Origin: an uncultured Candidatus Actinomarina sp.
Lineage (GTDB): Bacteria > Actinomycetota > Acidimicrobiia > Actinomarinales > Actinomarinaceae
Assembly (NCBI GenBank): GCA_902628045.1
Contig: CACOLU010000011.1
Coordinates: 1-34,917, forward strand
Direction of reading: 5' to 3'
Length of the DNA: 34,917 bases
Part shown: positions 29,913 to 34,917 of the stretch, piece after piece
Layout: every line of letters starts with the position of its first letter
Position numbering within the stretch: position 1 is the stretch's first letter
Translations under genes and position numbers: made by a program
The notes under the pieces: generated by a model
Databases searched by the model: none
What the model was told of the DNA's origin: nothing
What the model saw: only the letters and a program-made list of their open reading frames with translations

Positions 29913-32078
29913 ATGGCAACTATTAGTACGTCAAAAGAAGTAAATAAATTATATGACAAATTATTAGGGTACTTTAATCCTAAAGATCAGGCATATATAA
30001 ATAGAGCATTCCAATATGCCTACGACGGTCATAATGGTCAAAATAGAAAATCTGGAGAACCATATATAACACACCCACTACATGTCGCTATTTATTTGTG
30101 TGAATTGAACTTTGATAAGGAAACAATTGCTGCAGCATTACTTCATGATTTAATTGAAGACACAGATATATCATACAAAGATATTAAAAAAGAATTCAGT
30201 GAGGAAGTGGCTGATATTGTTGATGGGGTTACGAAACTAGATAAGATTAAGTACAGCTCTAATGAAGAAGCAAAAGCAGATGCTATACGAAAAATGGTAA
30301 TTGCTATGTCAAAGGATATTCGAGTTTTAATCCTCAAATTAGCCGATAGGTTACACAATATTCAAACTATTGAATTTCATCAAGATTGGAAACAGGAAAA
30401 AATTGCAAGTGAAACATTGTATGTATATGCACCATTAGCTCATAGATTAGGTCTTCAATCAATTAAACATGTACTTGAAGATAAATCATTCAAAATTCTG
30501 CATGCAAATCAGGATAAGGAAATAAAAGATATGATTTCAGAAAATAATCCGGATCGTGATTTCCAGATAGGTAATTCTATTGAAATTATTAAGACACTTT
30601 TGAGTGACAATTCTATGTCTGCAGAAGTGTATGGTAGGCCAAAACATAACTATTCAATATATAAGAAAATAGTTAATCAAGGACTTACTTTTAATGAAAT
30701 TAATGATCTTATCGGAATAAGAATAGTAACAGATGATGTTAAAAACTGTTATACAATACTTGGTTTGATCCATGCTAATTTTCAACCTGTACTTGGAAGA
30801 TTTAAAGATTTTATATCAATGCCAAAATTTAATCTTTACCAAAGTTTACATACAACAGTTCTAACTAATGATGGTACCAAGATGGAGATTCAAATAAGAA
30901 CACACGACATGCACTACAGAGCAGAATACGGAGTTGCTGCTCATTGGAAATATAAAGAAAAACCTTCAAATGATCTAACTTCTTGGACTAATGAACTATC
31001 TGAAATTTCTAATGAGTATCCAGATCCAAATGAATTTTTACAGCACATGAAACTAGATCTTTATGAAAATGAAGTATTTTGTTTAACACCAGAGGGAGAT
31101 GTTATTGCTTTACCACAAGGGTCTACTCCAGTAGATTTTGCCTTTGCAATTCATACCCAGGTAGGTGAGAAATTAATTGGAGCAAAAATTAATGGAAAAT
31201 TAGTAAATTTAAGCAACCTTTTAAAATCTGGGGACACTATTGAAATATTAACAAGTAAAGACAAGGATAAAGGTCCAAGTAGGGATTGGTTAAATATTGT
31301 TAAAACTTCAAGAGCTAGATCAAAAATTAAACAATGGTATCAAAAACAAATGAAAAATGAAGATATCCAAAAAGGTAAAACAACATTAAATTCATGGTTA
31401 GATGAAAATCCTGAAATATTAGAAACTACATCAAAAGATCAATTGATGGATGAACTGTTAAAAGATTTAAAATTACCAAATTTAGAAACACTATACCAAA
31501 ATCTTGGAAATGGTAACACAGGAATTAATTCAATAAGTAATAGAATTAATAAAATTGTATTCCCCAGTGAAATATCAGTTGATGAAGATTTATATTCACC
31601 TGAAATTAAAGAAGATTCAAAATCAGATTTAGTAATCGTTGAAGGATATGATGACATAAAAGTTCGTATGGGTAAATGTTGCGTACCTGTACCAGGTGAT
31701 GACATCCTTGGCTTTGTAACTATTTCTAATGGTATAGCAATACATAGATCTGATTGTTTAAATGTACGAATAGATTCTACAAAAGGTGAACGAATAATTG
31801 ATGTAAGTTGGGGATACACAGGAAATACAGGAATTGTTGTATGGCTAGAAATCGAAGCTATTGATAGGCCTTATCTACTTAGAGATGCAACAATAGCTAT
31901 TTCTGATAATGGTGGAAATATATTGGTAGCTAAATCTGTAACAAGTAGTAAGCGAATTGTTAACCTAATATTTCAAGTTGAAATAAGTGACAATGATCAA
32001 TTAGATGCAATCATAAATGATGCTAAGAACATTGAGAACGTTTTTGATGCTTCCCGCATATACCCAGGAAGAAAATGA
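29913..32078 (+). CDS. relA: bifunctional (p)ppGpp synthetase/hydrolase
   Basis: 721 residues, a long RelA/SpoT homologue. The N-terminal HD hydrolase domain (about 1-200) keeps H54 (YITHPLHVA) and H78-D79 (LLHDLIEDT), so hydrolysis should be active. The synthetase domain begins near 240 with GRPKHNYSIYKK and has PKFNLYQSLHTTV and EIQIRTHDMHYRAEYGVAAHW. A TGS domain starts near 387 (VFCLTPEGDVIALPQGSTPVDFAF). A zinc/RIS-type segment has GKCCVPVPGDDILGF (about 589-603), and the C-terminal ACT domain is present. It makes and degrades the stringent-response alarmone. The stop overlaps the next ATG (ATGA). Confidence 0.97.
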   Translation: MATISTSKEVNKLYDKLLGYFNPKDQAYINRAFQYAYDGHNGQNRKSGEPYITHPLHVAIYLCELNFDKETIAAALLHDLIEDTDISYKDIKKEFSEEVADIVDGVTKLDKIKYSSNEEAKADAIRKMVIAMSKDIRVLILKLADRLHNIQTIEFHQDWKQEKIASETLYVYAPLAHRLGLQSIKHVLEDKSFKILHANQDKEIKDMISENNPDRDFQIGNSIEIIKTLLSDNSMSAEVYGRPKHNYSIYKKIVNQGLTFNEINDLIGIRIVTDDVKNCYTILGLIHANFQPVLGRFKDFISMPKFNLYQSLHTTVLTNDGTKMEIQIRTHDMHYRAEYGVAAHWKYKEKPSNDLTSWTNELSEISNEYPDPNEFLQHMKLDLYENEVFCLTPEGDVIALPQGSTPVDFAFAIHTQVGEKLIGAKINGKLVNLSNLLKSGDTIEILTSKDKDKGPSRDWLNIVKTSRARSKIKQWYQKQMKNEDIQKGKTTLNSWLDENPEILETTSKDQLMDELLKDLKLPNLETLYQNLGNGNTGINSISNRINKIVFPSEISVDEDLYSPEIKEDSKSDLVIVEGYDDIKVRMGKCCVPVPGDDILGFVTISNGIAIHRSDCLNVRIDSTKGERIIDVSWGYTGNTGIVVWLEIEAIDRPYLLRDATIAISDNGGNILVAKSVTSSKRIVNLIFQVEISDNDQLDAIINDAKNIENVFDASRIYPGRK

Positions 32079-32701
32079 GTTCTGTAATATATACATTTAC
32101 AAGTTTCACAACATCGAACTCATATTTAGTAAAGCCATTTAACGATGAAAAATGTTTCATAGTAGACCTACCACCAGATTTAGATAATGTTATTGAATTT
32201 ATTAACAATAAAAATTTAACTATTGCCGGTGCGTTAATAACACACGGTCATTATGATCACTCACTAGGCCTAGCAAGCTTTGAAGGTAAAGCATATATTA
32301 ATTTAGATGATGAATTTTTAGCTAGAAATCCACAAGATCAAATTAGATCATTATTAGGAAGTTCATTTGAAGTAGGAGAGTACACAGGTGATTTAATTTC
32401 AATTTCAGAACTGCCAAGTGAAATTGTTAAAGTTCATAAAAATCCGGGCCATACCGCAGGTAGTGTTTCGTATGAGTTTTCTGCCGAAGGGTTGATATTT
32501 ACAGGGGATTTTGTATTTAAAGATGGCATAGGTAGAACAGATCTACTTACAGGCTCTATGGATGAAATGAGAAAATCCATCAACAATACATTTCTAAATT
32601 TTAATGAAGAATATGATATTTTACCGGGGCACGGTCCTTCAGATAAGGTAAAAACGATAAAAGAAAATAATGAATTTATTAGGATGTTAGTAGATGATTG
32701 A
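32075..32701 (+). CDS. metallo-beta-lactamase-fold hydrolase (glyoxalase II-like)
   Basis: 208 residues. The metal-binding HxHxDH motif is H57-G-H59-Y-D61-H62; further ligands lie in NPGHTAGSV, FTGDFVF and LPGHGPSDKV. This is the pattern of glyoxalase II-type thioester hydrolases. The same gene lies between relA and hisS in M. tuberculosis order. The thiol ester hydrolysed is unknown. It overlaps relA by 4 bp and hisS by 8 bp. Confidence 0.93.
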   Translation: MSSVIYTFTSFTTSNSYLVKPFNDEKCFIVDLPPDLDNVIEFINNKNLTIAGALITHGHYDHSLGLASFEGKAYINLDDEFLARNPQDQIRSLLGSSFEVGEYTGDLISISELPSEIVKVHKNPGHTAGSVSYEFSAEGLIFTGDFVFKDGIGRTDLLTGSMDEMRKSINNTFLNFNEEYDILPGHGPSDKVKTIKENNEFIRMLVDD

Positions 32702-33866
32702 ACAGGTAAAAGGTACAAGAAATATCGCAAATGAAGATTCTGCGAAGTTTTTACATGTTAAAAATAGTTTTATAAATAAATTTTCTGATTACGGTTACAA
32801 ATATGTCCAAACACCTTTACTTGAATATAAGGAATTATTTGATAAATCTATTGGAGAATCTTCTGAAATTGTCACAAAACAAATGTATGAACTGAAAGAT
32901 AAAGGTGGTAGGGACTTAGTTTTAAGACCTGAAGGCACGTCAAGTGTAGTAAGGTATCATGCTGAATTTAATAAAGATAATACAAGTAAATATTCTTATT
33001 TTGGATCTATGTTTAGATATGAGAATCCTCAAAAGAATAGATATCGAGAATTTAATCAAGCTGGTGCCGAAATAATCGGATTAATTGATATTTATTCTGA
33101 TTTTCAAATTATTAATGATTCGTTAAATTTTATTAATAATTTATTACCCGGAACAACACTGAAAATTAACACTATAGGAAGCACAGAAGATAGAGAAGCT
33201 TATGTAAAAGTTCTTCATGAATATTTTTCCAAAAATAAAGAAAAATTATCAAAAGAGAGTTTAGAAAAAATTGAAAATAATACATTGAGAATACTTGATT
33301 CCAATAACCCAGAGGATAGGGAAATAGTTAATAACGCACCTACAATTAACGAATATATAAACAATGATTCAAAAGAAAATTTTGATAACCTCCTAAGCTT
33401 ACTTGATAATTCTCAAATAAATTACGAGATAGACTACTCACTGGTTAGAGGTTTAGATTACTACAATGATTTAACTTTTGAATACCACACAAAAGAAAGT
33501 GTAGTAGTTGGTGGAGGTGGTAGATATGATAATCTAGCCAAAATACTCTCTATTGGTGACTTTAACGGTGTAGGGGTTGCGTTTGGTGTAGAAAGGATAA
33601 TGAATTTACTCTCTGACATTAAAATATCATCTAAGTACTATCTGCTTGGCACAAAAATTGATAATCTAACTAAATACTCAAAAATTTTGGATGATAATAA
33701 CATCATTTACAATAAACCATCTAGAGTTTCTAAAGAAAATTCACAATTTAAAGAAGCTAAAAAGTTAAATGCAGAATATTTGATAAATGCAGATGAAGAT
33801 ACAATTAAGAACTTAATAACAAACGAGACAGAAGCATTTGATATAGAGGTTATCCTTGAACATTAA
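32694..33866 (+). CDS. hisS: histidyl-tRNA synthetase
   Basis: 390 residues, class II synthetase. Motif 1 region QTPLLEYKELFDKS, motif 2 YFGSMFRYENPQKNRYREF, QAGAEIIG, the histidine-specific LVRGLDYYNDLTFE, and GGGGRYDNL followed by GVAFGVERI (motif 3) are all present. The family is usually about 420 residues. The shortfall lies mostly in the C-terminal anticodon-binding domain, which here is about 78 residues and poorly conserved. Charges tRNA-His. It overlaps aspS by 11 bp. Confidence 0.96.
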   Translation: MIEQVKGTRNIANEDSAKFLHVKNSFINKFSDYGYKYVQTPLLEYKELFDKSIGESSEIVTKQMYELKDKGGRDLVLRPEGTSSVVRYHAEFNKDNTSKYSYFGSMFRYENPQKNRYREFNQAGAEIIGLIDIYSDFQIINDSLNFINNLLPGTTLKINTIGSTEDREAYVKVLHEYFSKNKEKLSKESLEKIENNTLRILDSNNPEDREIVNNAPTINEYINNDSKENFDNLLSLLDNSQINYEIDYSLVRGLDYYNDLTFEYHTKESVVVGGGGRYDNLAKILSIGDFNGVGVAFGVERIMNLLSDIKISSKYYLLGTKIDNLTKYSKILDDNNIIYNKPSRVSKENSQFKEAKKLNAEYLINADEDTIKNLITNETEAFDIEVILEH

Positions 33867-34917
33867 AGATTTAGAAAATTTAAAAACCGGACTAGAAGTA
33901 GAAGAACTTACCGGATGGGTTGATAATATACGAGACCATGGTGGTTTAACTTTTGTTGATTTACGAGATTTTACAGGTTTTATTCAACTAGTTTTTGATA
34001 AAAGTGGTGACGTAGATACAAAATTGAAAAATGAATTCTATATATCAATTAACGGTATATTCAAAAAAAGAGATGAAGCATTAATAAATGATAAAATTTT
34101 ATTCGGCGATTATGAAATAGAAGTAACAGACCTCAAAATTATTAATCAAAGTAAAACACTTCCATTTCAAATTGAAGATTCAATAGAAACTGATGAAAAT
34201 ATACGTTTGAAATATAGGTATTTAGATTTAAGACGACAACCTATGAAAGTCAACATCATGACTCGATCGAATACGTTTAAAAGTATTAGATCCATAATGA
34301 ATCAATTAAATATATTTGAAATAGATACACCAACTCTTATTAAATCAACACCAGAAGGTGCAAAGGATTTCCTAGTACCATCGCGTAAATCTCCAAGTAA
34401 TTTTTATGCTCTTCCACAATCGCCACAGATGTATAAACAGTTATTTATGATGTCAGGTTTTCCTAATTATTATCAAATAGCTAAGTGTTACAGAGATGAA
34501 GATTCTAGAAAAGATAGACAACCAGAGTTCACTCAATTAGATTTAGAATTTTCTGACGCTAGTCCAGAATTAGTAAAATCAAAAGTTGAAGAGATTGTAA
34601 AGTTTGTATTTAGTGATGCTTATGATTGCAAAATTAAAACACCATTTAATACATTAACTTATGAAGAAACTATTAATTTATATGGTACTGATAAACCAGA
34701 TTTGAGAATTGAAGAAAAAATATTTGATATCACAGATATTTTTACTGATACATCTATTAATTTCCTTAATGACATTTTGTCCTCACAAGGATCTATTAAA
34801 GCCTTGCACACAAAAGAATTGCTGACTCGAAAACAAATAGACGATTTAGACACTGAAATTAAGGAACTAGGCTCTAATGGTTTAGGGTGGTTTAAAATTG
34901 AAGATACCAATATCAGT
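33856..34917 (+). CDS. aspS: aspartyl-tRNA synthetase, partial (3' end outside window)
   Basis: 354 residues are visible before the window ends. The start is a TTG overlapping hisS by 11 bp; the reading MNIKDLENLKTGLEVEELTG then enters WVDNIRDHGGLTFVDLRD, the N-terminal OB-fold anticodon domain of bacterial AspRS. Later come RYLDLRRQPM, TPEGAKDFLVPSR, YALPQSPQMYKQLFMM (aspartate and tRNA recognition) and motif 2, CYRDEDSRKDRQPEFTQLD. The insertion domain typical of bacterial AspRS begins after about residue 260. His28 in RDHGG, rather than Leu, is seen in enzymes that charge both tRNA-Asp and tRNA-Asn. No in-frame ATG gives the conserved N-terminus. Confidence 0.95.
   Translation, partial: MNIKDLENLKTGLEVEELTGWVDNIRDHGGLTFVDLRDFTGFIQLVFDKSGDVDTKLKNEFYISINGIFKKRDEALINDKILFGDYEIEVTDLKIINQSKTLPFQIEDSIETDENIRLKYRYLDLRRQPMKVNIMTRSNTFKSIRSIMNQLNIFEIDTPTLIKSTPEGAKDFLVPSRKSPSNFYALPQSPQMYKQLFMMSGFPNYYQIAKCYRDEDSRKDRQPEFTQLDLEFSDASPELVKSKVEEIVKFVFSDAYDCKIKTPFNTLTYEETINLYGTDKPDLRIEEKIFDITDIFTDTSINFLNDILSSQGSIKALHTKELLTRKQIDDLDTEIKELGSNGLGWFKIEDTNIS

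Noticed and set aside
34659-34910. Minus-strand open frame at the right edge
   Set aside because: It is antisense to aspS, whose frame continues to the window end with clear synthetase motifs.
1-34917. tRNA or rRNA genes, CRISPR arrays, insertion sequences, integrases, attachment sites or a replication origin
   Set aside because: Nothing matching these was seen on either strand. Genes are packed end to end, with no repeats of length or transposase-like ORFs.
17847-34917. The phage-type nuclease as a sign of a prophage or recent island
   Set aside because: Flanking genes are core housekeeping genes in conserved order, base composition by eye is the same as neighbours, and no other phage genes are nearby. 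If acquired, the transfer is old.

Overview
The window is a dense, AT-rich (roughly one-third GC by eye) bacterial chromosome segment. It most likely comes from a small-genome marine actinobacterium of the Ca. Actinomarina / Acidimicrobiia type. The evidence for Actinobacteria is gene order and content. The run thrS - CDP-alcohol phosphatidyltransferase - PatA-like acyltransferase - PimA-like mannosyltransferase - pdxS - pdxT - yebC - ... - yajC - secD - secF - relA - metallo-hydrolase - hisS - aspS is the same order I remember from Mycobacterium tuberculosis. There is also an F420-type luciferase-like oxidoreductase and DUF3048 lipoproteins with Thr/Ser-rich linkers. The low GC and very short intergenic gaps fit a streamlined marine lineage. 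The taxonomic call is inference; there is no rRNA in the window.

Layout. 1-516: tail of an unknown membrane protein, then a cold-shock protein with a hairpin leader and a strong terminator. 515-1582: a TSUP permease (minus strand) divergent from a small membrane protein. 1629-4715: glpK, a DoxX-like membrane protein and a GH1 glycosidase, overlapping end to end. 4739-9652: an unusual SDR enzyme followed by a tightly coupled glycine cleavage operon, gcvH-gcvT-gcvPA-gcvPB. 9662-14183: an aldehyde-dehydrogenase-fold protein and two tandem DUF3048 envelope proteins, the second with two peptidoglycan-binding domains. 14184-14285: a candidate small RNA or structured 3' UTR with a terminator. 14286-17761: an LLM oxidoreductase and a small membrane protein (minus); a membrane protein, hotdog thioesterase and cyclophilin lipoprotein (plus); and an orphan Lys/Asn-rich protein with a helix-turn-helix-like C-terminus (minus). 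17847-34917: the long conserved housekeeping block, from thrS to a truncated aspS.

How the genes fit together. PdxS/PdxT make pyridoxal phosphate, which GcvP uses. GcvH/T/P feed one-carbon units into folate. PgsA/PatA-like/PimA-like start phosphatidylinositol mannoside synthesis. YajC/SecD/SecF support protein export. RelA, ThrS, HisS, AspS and QueA/Tgt deal with translation and the stringent response.

Two results stand out. First, 13 starts that lack an ordinary Shine-Dalgarno arrangement and head a gene or gene group have a TANNNT hexamer ending exactly 6 or 7 nt before the start codon. I found none at the 20 or so coupled, operon-internal starts I checked the same way. This is the geometry of leaderless transcription and it gives a transcription-unit map of the window. 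Second, the slot between yebC and yajC, where Actinobacteria normally carry ruvC-ruvA-ruvB, holds instead a 117-residue PD-(D/E)XK nuclease of a kind I associate with actinophages, plus queA and tgt. A phage-type nuclease may have displaced the canonical Holliday-junction resolvase here. No tRNA, rRNA, CRISPR, insertion sequence or integrase was seen, and no stretch over 300 bases lacks a gene.
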